In this document: positions 25,974 to 34,347 of the stretch, piece by piece
How positions within the stretch are numbered: position 1 is the first letter of the stretch
How the letters are laid out: every line of letters starts with the position of its first letter
Source of the DNA: Saprospiraceae bacterium
GTDB lineage: Bacteria; Bacteroidota; Bacteroidia; Chitinophagales; Saprospiraceae
Reading direction: 5' to 3'
DNA: 49,919 nt
Assembly: GCA_030729925.1 (NCBI GenBank)
Contig: JANQWK010000022.1
Location: 1-49,919, forward strand
Made by a program: the position numbers and the translations under genes
Notes under the pieces: generated by a model
Told to the model about the DNA's origin: nothing
What the model saw: the letters and a program-made list of their open reading frames with translations, nothing else
Database searches by the model: none

Positions 25974-28900
25974 ATGCATACAGCTAAAAAAGTTGTTTCT
26001 GTTCCAAAGGACGGACTGGAAGGACTAAAGGAGAACTTTGCCCAGGATTTGAGTTCCGGGTTTGTGGTTTTTCTGCTGGCATTACCCTTGAGTTTGGGTA
26101 TTGCCGCTGCCTCCGAATTCCCTCCGATGATGGGTGTGGTTACAGCGATCATTGGGGGCTTGGCGGCTACTTTTTTTACGGGATCAAAACTGGCCATTAA
26201 GGGGCCGGCGGCGGGACTGATTGTCATTGTTGCGGGTGCCGTAACGGAATTTGGGGGAGGTGCAGAAGGTTGGAAATATGCCCTGGGGGTATTGTTCGTA
26301 TCGGGATTGGTACAAATCCTATTTGGGTTGATGAAGTGGGGCAAATTTGTGGATATTTTCCCTCTATCGGCGGTACATGGGATGCTTGCGGCCATTGGAC
26401 TGATTATCATAGCCAAGCAAGTTCCGGTATTGCTCAACGTAGATGCGGGGCTGATTTCCGGTAAGGGACCGATAGCCTTATTGGTTTCGATTCCGGATTT
26501 TATCGTCCATGCAAACCCCACACCTGCCCTGATTGGGTTGGTCAGTTTGGGGATCATGTTTGGCTGGAAAGCCATCAAGCACCCTAGGTTGAAAATGATC
26601 CCCGCGCCTTTGCTGGTGTTGGTTTTTGCGATTCCTGCCGGGATGGTTATGGAGATTGGGAACAACAGCAGCACAGCTTTGCTGAAGGTAGGCAGTTTGG
26701 CCGATCAGATCGGACTAAATATTTCCTTTGGTGGGGTGTATTGGGCAGGCACGTTCATGAAATATGTGGTGCTGTTGGCGTTGGTGGGGAGTTTGGAGAG
26801 TTTACTCACGGTAAAAGCGATTGATCTGTTGGATCCCTGGAAGCGCAAGTCGGATCCCAACCGCGATCTCATTGCCATTGGCATTGCCAACGCTGGAGCG
26901 GCATTGCTTGGGGGCTTGCCCATGATATCGGAAGTAGCGCGTAGTTCGGCCAATGTTTTGCAGGGGGGACGCACCCGTTGGGCCAATTTTTTTCATGGAT
27001 TATTTCTGTTATTGGCTGCATTGATAGCATATCCGCTTTTGGAAATGATTCCGAATGCGGCGCTGGCTGCGATACTCATTGCGGTGGGGTACAACCTGGC
27101 GCATCCCCGGGAATTTCGATACACTTACAAGATAGGTGCTGAGCAATTGGCTGTTTTTGTGACCACGATATTCTTCACTTTGTTTGAGGACTTGCTCATT
27201 GGGATTGCCAGTGGGATGTTACTGGAGGCGGTCATTCATATTTTCCGTGGCGCTGCGCTGCGGGATTTGTTTCGCGTAAGCATCGTCCAAGAGACCAATG
27301 GCAATGAATACCGAGTGGTATTGCGCTCGGCTGCTATGTTTACCAATTACCTCAAACTCAAGGAAGCCCTGCATGCTATTCCGGGTGGTGGACACCTTGT
27401 GCTGGATTGTTCGGATTCCTGCCTGGTGGACCATTCGGTGCTGGAAAACGTGCATCGTTTTACAGAGGAGTATGAGCATGGGGGTGGCCGGGTAAGCTTT
27501 GTGGGACTGGATGGGCTGCAACCGTCTTCCGCGCATCCCCTGGCAGCGCGGTACAGGTCCAGGAAGCAGGGTGCAGCGGTTGATGCGCCTATAAGTACGC
27601 GCACAACTGTTCCATCTTTTTCCGAGACCGCTGTCCTGCACGACTTGAAACACTACCTGCCTGCTCAGGCGGCCCTGAAAGACTTCGTGCACCACAACTC
27701 CCTGCATGCTTTTCAAGATCAGGCCTTCTTTGAGGCTATCTTTGCTGCCGCAAAAATTTTTGGCATTCAGACTACTTTCAACCTCAACGAATACCGGAAA
27801 TTGTATCGGCAGGGGAGGATTGGCGAGGCTATTGTGGATCGGGTCATTGCCCGTCGCTTTGGCTCGGCTGAGGTACAGGTTTGGAAAGACAAGATGCTGA
27901 CGGCAGTTTATACCCACGACTACACCCCCCGTGTGGGGAAGTTAAGGGCTGAATGGAAAAATCGCGCTCAATTTGACATGGACAACCGGGTGCAACCCTT
28001 GTTGTTCAGAATTATTAGCAGTTACCTGGATCAGGGCATTGCGCTGATCCACTTTCCTTTCGAGGACAAAGGGCTGTTGGAGGCCGTCCGAACATTGGAG
28101 CGCAACGCTTACACCAGTTTTTTCCGCTCGGCCCGGGTCAAGGCTTGGTTGCTATCCGGCGATACGCGCATGGAAGACCTGCTGGAGGTTTTGGTTGGAG
28201 ACCAGGCTTACTACAGGCAGTACTTGCTGGATCAACAATTTGCGCACAAAGGTTGGAGTGGTATTATCCATGCGATCGAAGAAAATCCGGGTACGCTGCT
28301 GTACCGGAAAGAAATAAGTCTGAAAGACTTTATCCTGCTGGAACTGTTATTGGAGATTGACGTTTTGGATCGCGCCTTCGGCAAAAAATGGGATCCGCTG
28401 GCCAAAAACATTGGTTTTGCCCCGGAAGACTACTTTTCTCCGGTGCCTTTGGGCGAGCGGGAGCAGGTGATTCGCCTGTGGCAGGAGGCCTTTGAGTGGG
28501 ATTATTACGACGAAGTACTTGGTGCACTGGCGCATGTGTCCCCGCAACGTGGCTCTGGCAAGGCAGCCAAGCCGGCTTTTCAGGGCATTTTTTGTATAGA
28601 CGATCGGGAGGACTCCATCCGGCGCCATGTTGAGCACGTGGCTCCGGACAGTGAAACCTTCGGAGCGCCTGGTTTTTTTGGCGTAGCCATGTACTTTCAG
28701 CCTTTTGGCAGCAAATTTTATGAAAAAAATTGTCCGGTTCCGGTTACTCCCCGGCACCTGATTCGGGAGCTGAATAGGGAGCCACAGCGCAAAACGGGGA
28801 TCCTTCATCCTCAGCACAAGCATTCGCACACCTCCCTCAGGGGGCTGATGTTTGCTTTTTCGTTGGGTCTGACCACCGGATTTCGCATGTTGTTCGACCT

Positions 28901-30146
28901 GTTTCGCCCTCGTGTCCGCCCGGATATGGCTGATTCTTTTTCCCACATGGACATCAATGGGGCGCTGCACATCGAATGTACAGATCCGCAAGACCAGGTA
29001 GATGGGCTGCAACTGGGCTACACCGTGGAAGAAATGGCGGATATGGTATTCAACCTGTTAAAAGGTATTGGGCTGACAGCCGAATTTGCCGATATCGTAT
29101 ATGTGGTAGCGCATGGCAGCAGCAGTGCCAACAATCCACACCACGGTGCCTATGATTGCGGGGCTTGCAGCGGCCGACCCGGATCGCCCAATGCCCGGGT
29201 TTTTGCCTTCATGGCCAACCACGCTAAAGTCCGACTCATCCTGGAGACCCGGGGACTGCTCATTCCCGATACGACAGCTTTTGTAGCGGCGATGCACGAC
29301 ACGGCCAGTGACGTGATCCGGTATTACGATGAAGACACCCTTTCGTCGGATCATCAAAACCAGCACAGGGAATATGCGCTGTTGATAGAACACGCCCTGG
29401 ATCTCAATGCCCGCGAGCGAGCCAGGCGTTTTGCTTCGATCAATCTCCGCCAGGATATCAAAGCGGTCAGAAAAGCTATTCAGGCGCGCTCCCGATCTTA
29501 TTTCGAGCCGCGTCCGGAGTTGGGGCATGGCACCAATGCGCTTTGTTACGTCGGTGCCCGGGAAACCATGAAAAATTTGTTCCTGGACCGCAGGGCGTTT
29601 TTGCAGTCTTATGATTACCAAGCCGATCCTGAAGGAGTTATTCTTGCTCAGGTGATGGCACCCCTGCCGGTAGTTTGCGGGGGGATCAACCTGGAGTATT
29701 ACTTTTCCAGGATGGACAACGAAAAGATGGGGGCTGGCACCAAATTATCGCACAATGTGGCAGGTTTAATAGGGGTTATCAATAGTGCCGACGGTGACCT
29801 GCGTCCGGGTTTGCCGCTTCAAATGATTGAAAATCACGATCCGATGCGGCTATTGATGATTGTGGAGCATAGTCCGGAGGTCGTCCTAAGGGTAATCCGG
29901 GCATCTGAAGCGATGTACGAATGGTTTGATTTGGGTTGGATCCATCTGGTTGTCGTTTCACCGCTGGACGGGCACCTGTATCATTTCTGTAATGGAAATT
30001 TTGAGCACTACCAGCCGCTGAAAGCGGCTCAGGAGATCCACGATTTCCAGGATTTAATACCCAGGTTGCCCAGGATGCGCACCAACAACATCCTGGATGC
30101 CACAAAAGAAAACCTACCTGTTCACGTCTTCAACCCCAAACGATAA
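25974..30146 (+). CDS. dabA: SulP anion transporter fused to DabA (DUF2309) inorganic-carbon accumulation subunit
   Basis: This is a 1390-residue protein from the ATG at 25974 (a GTG 18 codons upstream is in frame). Residues about 25-425 are a SulP transporter: FLLALPLSLGIAAASEFPPM, LAIKGPAAGLIVIVAG, many hydrophobic helices. A STAS-like cytoplasmic domain (about 440-525) ends in HPLAARY. After a short linker, DabA starts near residue 553 (LKDFVHHNSLHAFQD). Its zinc-site candidates are C874 and D876 in IFCIDDRE, H1047 in VVAHGSSS and C1062 in AYDCGACSG. Spacings C-H 173 and H-C 15 match the ligands I recall for Halothiobacillus DabA (C351, D353, H524, C539). DabA with DabB hydrates CO2 to bicarbonate using an ion gradient; SulP proteins include bicarbonate carriers. 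The frame is continuous. Confidence 0.93.
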   Translation: MHTAKKVVSVPKDGLEGLKENFAQDLSSGFVVFLLALPLSLGIAAASEFPPMMGVVTAIIGGLAATFFTGSKLAIKGPAAGLIVIVAGAVTEFGGGAEGWKYALGVLFVSGLVQILFGLMKWGKFVDIFPLSAVHGMLAAIGLIIIAKQVPVLLNVDAGLISGKGPIALLVSIPDFIVHANPTPALIGLVSLGIMFGWKAIKHPRLKMIPAPLLVLVFAIPAGMVMEIGNNSSTALLKVGSLADQIGLNISFGGVYWAGTFMKYVVLLALVGSLESLLTVKAIDLLDPWKRKSDPNRDLIAIGIANAGAALLGGLPMISEVARSSANVLQGGRTRWANFFHGLFLLLAALIAYPLLEMIPNAALAAILIAVGYNLAHPREFRYTYKIGAEQLAVFVTTIFFTLFEDLLIGIASGMLLEAVIHIFRGAALRDLFRVSIVQETNGNEYRVVLRSAAMFTNYLKLKEALHAIPGGGHLVLDCSDSCLVDHSVLENVHRFTEEYEHGGGRVSFVGLDGLQPSSAHPLAARYRSRKQGAAVDAPISTRTTVPSFSETAVLHDLKHYLPAQAALKDFVHHNSLHAFQDQAFFEAIFAAAKIFGIQTTFNLNEYRKLYRQGRIGEAIVDRVIARRFGSAEVQVWKDKMLTAVYTHDYTPRVGKLRAEWKNRAQFDMDNRVQPLLFRIISSYLDQGIALIHFPFEDKGLLEAVRTLERNAYTSFFRSARVKAWLLSGDTRMEDLLEVLVGDQAYYRQYLLDQQFAHKGWSGIIHAIEENPGTLLYRKEISLKDFILLELLLEIDVLDRAFGKKWDPLAKNIGFAPEDYFSPVPLGEREQVIRLWQEAFEWDYYDEVLGALAHVSPQRGSGKAAKPAFQGIFCIDDREDSIRRHVEHVAPDSETFGAPGFFGVAMYFQPFGSKFYEKNCPVPVTPRHLIRELNREPQRKTGILHPQHKHSHTSLRGLMFAFSLGLTTGFRMLFDLFRPRVRPDMADSFSHMDINGALHIECTDPQDQVDGLQLGYTVEEMADMVFNLLKGIGLTAEFADIVYVVAHGSSSANNPHHGAYDCGACSGRPGSPNARVFAFMANHAKVRLILETRGLLIPDTTAFVAAMHDTASDVIRYYDEDTLSSDHQNQHREYALLIEHALDLNARERARRFASINLRQDIKAVRKAIQARSRSYFEPRPELGHGTNALCYVGARETMKNLFLDRRAFLQSYDYQADPEGVILAQVMAPLPVVCGGINLEYYFSRMDNEKMGAGTKLSHNVAGLIGVINSADGDLRPGLPLQMIENHDPMRLLMIVEHSPEVVLRVIRASEAMYEWFDLGWIHLVVVSPLDGHLYHFCNGNFEHYQPLKAAQEIHDFQDLIPRLPRMRTNNILDATKENLPVHVFNPKR

Positions 30147-32014
30147 TGGCCTGGATACTTTTTTCCCTTCTATTGATACCGCTTTTGTCACTCGTCATCG
30201 GTTTTACGTTTGACAACACCCGCGAGAAACCCATTTTTTTCACCTCGATTGCAGGTATTGCGATCAATTTTGCACTGCTCACCCTAATCGGCATCCGGTG
30301 GCTGGCTTCGGGCATGGATCCGATTTTTGTGGAGGGACCGGTTATCTTTCACTCGGCGGAGACGGACATAGCCCTGGATTTGTATTTGGATATATTCAGC
30401 CTGGTTTACTTGTTTACAGCGACTTTTATCATGGGCATTGTGCTGGTTTTCAGCCGCACGTATGTCCACCGTGAGAAGGGCTACAAGCGATTTTTCAACA
30501 ACCTGAAGTTTTTTTACTTTGGTTTGGTGTTGGTGCTGATAGCGGGTAATCTCGAGACCCTGTTTATGGGTTGGGAAGTGTTGGGAGCGACCTCCTTTTT
30601 CCTGATAGCCTTTTACAGGGGGCGCTACCTGCCGGTAAAAAATGCGTTGAAAGTAGTGTCGCTGTACCGGGTGGCGGATATTGCCTTGCTGCTGGGGATA
30701 TGGGTTTGTCACCACTACTTTGGTTTTAGCATCAACTTCAACGACTTGGAGGGCTGGCATCGCCCGCAGCCTCATATTTTGAGTGAGGGCTTTTACACCT
30801 TTTTTATTCCCTTTATCTTTTTGCTGGCTGCGATGGTAAAATCTGCTCAGGTACCTTTTTCTTCCTGGTTGCCCCGTGCCATGGAGGGGCCTACGACCTC
30901 CAGTGCCGTATTTTATGGTTCCTTATCGGTGCATATCGGGGTATTTCTCCTCATTCGGACAGCTCCATTTTGGGAGGACAATTTGCTCTTTCAGATACTA
31001 ATAGGAGCGGTGGGGGTACTCACGGCTGTTGTGGCGACCATTACGGCGCGGGTACAGTCCACCATCAAGACCCAGATTGCGTATTCTTCTATCGCGCAGA
31101 TCGGGATCATGTTTGTGGAGGTGGCTCTGGGTTGGTATATCTTCGCTTTGATCCACTTGGTAGGTAACGCCTTGCTGCGCAGTCACCAATTGATGATCTC
31201 TCCATCGGTATTGAGTTACCGGATCCACGACCAGTACTTTCACTTTCAGCGACCTGCCCAACCTAAGGTAGATGGATTTTGGAACAAACTCAAAATGAGT
31301 TTATTTGTATGGGGCATTCTGGAATTCAGGCTCGACAGTCTGATGTACCGCTACCTCTGGATGCCCTTGAAAAAAGCGGGCAATGCACTGCGTTTTATGG
31401 ATGAGCGGAAGACGTACATTCTGGCCTTGCCGCCTTATCTGATGGGGTTGTACGGGGTTTACCACAAAGAATTGTTACCTCCCGGCTTCATGGGCATCCT
31501 GCCTGAGCTGTTTGGCGTATTCAGTCTTATTTTTATCCTGAAAGCCTTTGTAGAGCGAAAATCTGCCTTGAACGCCTGGGTACTGATCATCATCAACCAG
31601 TTGTACCTGTCGCTGGCTTTTGGTTTCAACGAAGCCTTTGACTTTGGCCAGGTGCACATTTTCCTCAGCGGGATATTTGTTGCTGCGGGCATGGGTATCT
31701 GGGTAATCAACCAACTCAGGAAGAAAGGCGAGGTCGTCACCCTGAACCAATTCAGTGGTCATGCCCACGAGCATCCGCGCCTGAGTTTCATTTTTGCAAT
31801 TGCGGCCTTGGGCTTGGCCGGTTTTCCCATTACGCCCACCTTCATTGGGGAGGATCTCATGCTCGGTCACGTGCACGAAAACCAGTTTCCCTTGCTGATG
31901 CTGGTCGTGTTGAATTTGATCCTGGACGGATTGGTGATTTTCAGGACTTATTCGCGCTTGTTCATGGGGCCACATACCAAGGGCTACCACGAAGTAGCGC
32001 ACCGTTCTTCCTAA
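30146..32014 (+). CDS. dabB: DabB, NuoL/MrpA-like membrane subunit of the DAB inorganic-carbon pump
   Basis: This 622-residue protein has about 14 hydrophobic segments and belongs to the proton-conducting antiporter family. It keeps the functional residues of that family: E144 in MGWEVLGATS and K232 in AAMVKSAQVPFSSWLPRAME. Where NuoL has HAATM after MEGPT, this protein has SSAVFYGSLSVH, with Tyr in the His place and H263 slightly later; I recall a similar pattern in DabB proteins. Its ATG overlaps the stop of the SulP-DabA gene (TAATG), so translation is probably coupled. Its role would be to pass protons or sodium across the inner membrane to drive DabA. The absence of other complex I or Mrp genes nearby supports DabB. 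Confidence 0.92.
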   Translation: MAWILFSLLLIPLLSLVIGFTFDNTREKPIFFTSIAGIAINFALLTLIGIRWLASGMDPIFVEGPVIFHSAETDIALDLYLDIFSLVYLFTATFIMGIVLVFSRTYVHREKGYKRFFNNLKFFYFGLVLVLIAGNLETLFMGWEVLGATSFFLIAFYRGRYLPVKNALKVVSLYRVADIALLLGIWVCHHYFGFSINFNDLEGWHRPQPHILSEGFYTFFIPFIFLLAAMVKSAQVPFSSWLPRAMEGPTTSSAVFYGSLSVHIGVFLLIRTAPFWEDNLLFQILIGAVGVLTAVVATITARVQSTIKTQIAYSSIAQIGIMFVEVALGWYIFALIHLVGNALLRSHQLMISPSVLSYRIHDQYFHFQRPAQPKVDGFWNKLKMSLFVWGILEFRLDSLMYRYLWMPLKKAGNALRFMDERKTYILALPPYLMGLYGVYHKELLPPGFMGILPELFGVFSLIFILKAFVERKSALNAWVLIIINQLYLSLAFGFNEAFDFGQVHIFLSGIFVAAGMGIWVINQLRKKGEVVTLNQFSGHAHEHPRLSFIFAIAALGLAGFPITPTFIGEDLMLGHVHENQFPLLMLVVLNLILDGLVIFRTYSRLFMGPHTKGYHEVAHRSS

Positions 32015-32029
32015 CCTTTTTAAAATTTG

Positions 32030-32575
32030 ATGATGATGCATTCTGCCCATATTTATCCCCCTGCATCCAGACAATCGGGAGCCTTGTTTTTGGTCTGTCC
32101 GGATTGTCAGCTCGAACAAAAAATCAGGTCTGCCTACGGCGAAAACAGTTATTTTCTAACCGCCCTGGGAGCAGTTTTTGAGCGATGTGAGGTTACCCGA
32201 GCCGAGGAGTTAAACCAGTTTTTGCTTGCCGAAGACATACACGACATTTATGTGGTCAACGACACGGACTGCACCTTTATGAAAAATGCGATCTGCCGCG
32301 AACACAATTTTCATACCCGTGCCGAGGCAGTTTTAAAGCTACTGCTGCGCAAAAACAAAGCCTTACAGGAGGATCCTTGTTGTACGGTTGAGGAAAAAGC
32401 CAAGCGGCTGGCTCAGTTGAACATATTCAGACAATCTATAGACCTGATGGATACGGCCTATATTGGCCACAAAATCCAAGACCACGACCTCGAGCTGCAC
32501 GGGCTGATCTACAACCGAACTACCCAGGTATTTGAAGAAGTTGCGATGAACCGTTTGGACGCGCTCCGAAAATAA
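32030..32575 (+). CDS. Beta-carbonic-anhydrase-like protein with altered zinc site
   Basis: This 181-residue protein starts at one of three consecutive ATGs (32030, 32033, 32036), 15 bases after dabB. The beta-CA layout is recognisable: VCPDCQLE in place of CxDxR, IYVVNDTDCTFMKN in place of the GHxxCG motif, and the C-terminal DHDLELHGLIYNRTTQVFEE that mirrors the usual LHGWYYD-x-x-TG end. C23, D25 and C81 are kept, but the arginine is Q27 and the zinc-binding histidine is D78. The protein may bind zinc through Cys-Asp-Cys, or be inactive and serve as a regulator or adaptor for DabA. It would be cytoplasmic. A zinc-ribbon reading of CPDC is less likely given the full-length match. Confidence 0.75.
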   Translation: MMMHSAHIYPPASRQSGALFLVCPDCQLEQKIRSAYGENSYFLTALGAVFERCEVTRAEELNQFLLAEDIHDIYVVNDTDCTFMKNAICREHNFHTRAEAVLKLLLRKNKALQEDPCCTVEEKAKRLAQLNIFRQSIDLMDTAYIGHKIQDHDLELHGLIYNRTTQVFEEVAMNRLDALRK

Positions 32576-32637
32576 GGCGAAAGATGCCCCCGTGTGCAGG
32601 TTACTTTTTGGTCTGCCGGGGTATTAATAAGGGTAAT

Positions 32638-32671
32638 CAGGTGCAAGGCACTTTAAGGTGCCTTGCACCTG
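32638..32671. terminator. Perfect hairpin between the convergent DAB operon and the M20 gene
   Basis: A perfect 14-bp inverted repeat, CAGGTGCAAGGCAC / GTGCCTTGCACCTG, encloses the six-base loop TTTAAG. It is followed by a nearly palindromic GTACTTTAAGTAC (32671-32683). There is no U-tract on either strand, so it is not a standard intrinsic terminator. It may block transcription from both sides or protect 3' ends. Confidence 0.5.
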
Positions 32672-32730
32672 TACTTTAAGTACTTGGTGATCAATATTTT
32701 AAATCAATTTTTTTCATTTTTCACCTCGAT

Positions 32731-34257
32731 TTAGAGCGATTCCGTAAGGATTCCGAGGGCGATTCGGATCCCTTCGATGTAATTTTGGATGCGAAAATTT
32801 TCATCGGGGCCGTGGATATTGTTGTCGGGATTGGGTATTCTGACAGATACGGCGGGGATGCCCAGGGTGCTGATAAAGGGTGAGATGGGTTGGGATCCGC
32901 CGGTGGTGCGCATGCGTACGGGGTAGTCGCCGTAGGTTTTGAGGTGAGCTTTAACGAGCCATTGTCCGATGGGGGAATCAAATTCGGTTCGGTAGGCGCT
33001 GTATCCTACTTTGTAGGTAAAGGAGGCCAGTTTGGGGTAGGTAGCGCGGTCCTGGTCGGTAGGTTCTCCGTCCGTGAGGTGATATCCCTGATCCACGACA
33101 AACTGTCGGAGCAAGCCCATTAGTCTTTCCCCGTCCGATTCCGGCACCAGTCGCATATCTATTTCTGCAATAGCCTCATCGGGGATGATGGTGCGCACCT
33201 CTTTGCCCACCCAGGCGGCTTTAAGTCCGCGGATATTGAGGGTGGGATACTGCAGGGCTTCCTGCAAGGTGGCTCCTACCTTTTCAGGTGCGGCGATTCC
33301 ATAATCTGCCTGTATGGTGGGGAGATCTTCCGGCACTTCTGCGAGGATCTTTTTTTCTGTTTCACTCAAGTGTACGCCCTCGTAAAAACCGGGGATCAAG
33401 ACCCTGCCATCGTCATCTTTCATGGCGGCGATGAGCTTGGACAGTTTGAATACCGGATTTGGGGCAAAATTGCCGTATTGTCCGCTATGCAGGGCATTAT
33501 TAGCCCCATACACCTTTAGGGTGGCGGTTGCAATGCCGCGAGCGCCGAAGGCCAGGGTGGGGAGGTTGGAAATATGGCGGGCGCCGTCCATCACGACCAG
33601 CATGTCTGACTGGAAAGCTTTTTGGTTGTTTTGTACGGTGGGGGGGAGTTTGGGCGAACTAATCTCCTCCTGGAAGTCCATAATGACTTTGATGTTAAAA
33701 TCGGGCTGAATATTTTCCTGTTCCAGAATTTTGAGGGCAGAGATGAAGGACATGGCCGGACCTTTGGAGTCGGAGGCAGACCTACCAAAGATACGCCATT
33801 CGGGATCAATTTTCTCTTGGATGGCCGACCAGGGGATGATCTCCCAGGTGTCGTCCTCGTTGCGCTGTTTCAGCACGGGTTTGAAGGGATCCTCCTGGTT
33901 CCACTCGGCCGGATCCACTGGTTGTCCGTCAATTTGCAGGTAGAAAAGCACCGTTTTTGTTTTTCCGAAGGACTTTTCTGCCAGGACGAAAGGAACATCG
34001 TCGGTGGTCAGGACGGTTGTGGAGAAGTTCAGCGCTTGAAAGGTTTCCAGGCACCAGTTCATATTTTGCCGGATATGTTCCATATTGCGGCTGAGGTTGG
34101 GCAGTTCCATAAACCCTTTCAGGTCCAACAATGCCTGTGGAAGCTGTTGTTCGGCTAAGGCAGCAAGTTGCGCTTGGTTCAGGTTTTGGGCATTTGATTT
34201 CAGGGTAAAGTGAAGCATAACGATAACAATAAGCTGGGGTAAAACTATTTTTGGCAT
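32731..34257 (-). CDS. Secreted M20-family peptidase-like hydrolase with Gln in place of the first zinc His
   Basis: This 508-residue protein has a signal peptide (MPKIVLPQLIVIVMLHF, cleavage after SNAQ). The M20 pattern is otherwise clear: D163 in SASDSKGPAM, E197/E198 in MDFQEEISSP, and the end VRIPNPDNNIHGPDENF with a late histidine. In the first metal motif, which normally reads GHxDxQPVDP, this protein has YLQIDGQPVDPAEW, so the ligand His is Q108 while D110 is kept. The exact motif context suggests a distinct subfamily rather than a sequencing error. The M20 fold normally cleaves dipeptides or acyl amino acids with two zinc ions. It follows the M20D gene after a terminator-like hairpin. 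Confidence 0.85.
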   Translation of the reverse strand: MPKIVLPQLIVIVMLHFTLKSNAQNLNQAQLAALAEQQLPQALLDLKGFMELPNLSRNMEHIRQNMNWCLETFQALNFSTTVLTTDDVPFVLAEKSFGKTKTVLFYLQIDGQPVDPAEWNQEDPFKPVLKQRNEDDTWEIIPWSAIQEKIDPEWRIFGRSASDSKGPAMSFISALKILEQENIQPDFNIKVIMDFQEEISSPKLPPTVQNNQKAFQSDMLVVMDGARHISNLPTLAFGARGIATATLKVYGANNALHSGQYGNFAPNPVFKLSKLIAAMKDDDGRVLIPGFYEGVHLSETEKKILAEVPEDLPTIQADYGIAAPEKVGATLQEALQYPTLNIRGLKAAWVGKEVRTIIPDEAIAEIDMRLVPESDGERLMGLLRQFVVDQGYHLTDGEPTDQDRATYPKLASFTYKVGYSAYRTEFDSPIGQWLVKAHLKTYGDYPVRMRTTGGSQPISPFISTLGIPAVSVRIPNPDNNIHGPDENFRIQNYIEGIRIALGILTESL

Positions 34258-34278
34258 AACCGGTAATTAAGTAAAGTG

Positions 34279-34328
34279 AAAAAAGCCTGTCTATGTTCGG
34301 AGGTCGGGTGAACACAGACAAGCTTTTT
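34279..34328 (-). terminator. Terminator- or attenuator-like hairpin between two M20 genes
   Basis: On the reverse strand the arms 34310-34328 and 34280-34298 pair over 19 positions, with two G-U pairs and an 11-base loop, and run into a U-tract. On the forward strand the same two positions are mismatches, so the structure fits reverse-strand RNA. It ends only 22 bases before the next start codon (34257), with no promoter visible in between. Confidence 0.72.
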
Positions 34329-34347
34329 GCAAAAAAAATCGGACAGG

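Noticed and set aside
25974-30146. Frameshift or assembly chimera creating the SulP-DabA fusion
   Set aside because: The frame is continuous, the linker is short and has normal composition, both domains are complete, and dabB follows with a translational overlap. An assembly check is still listed as a test.
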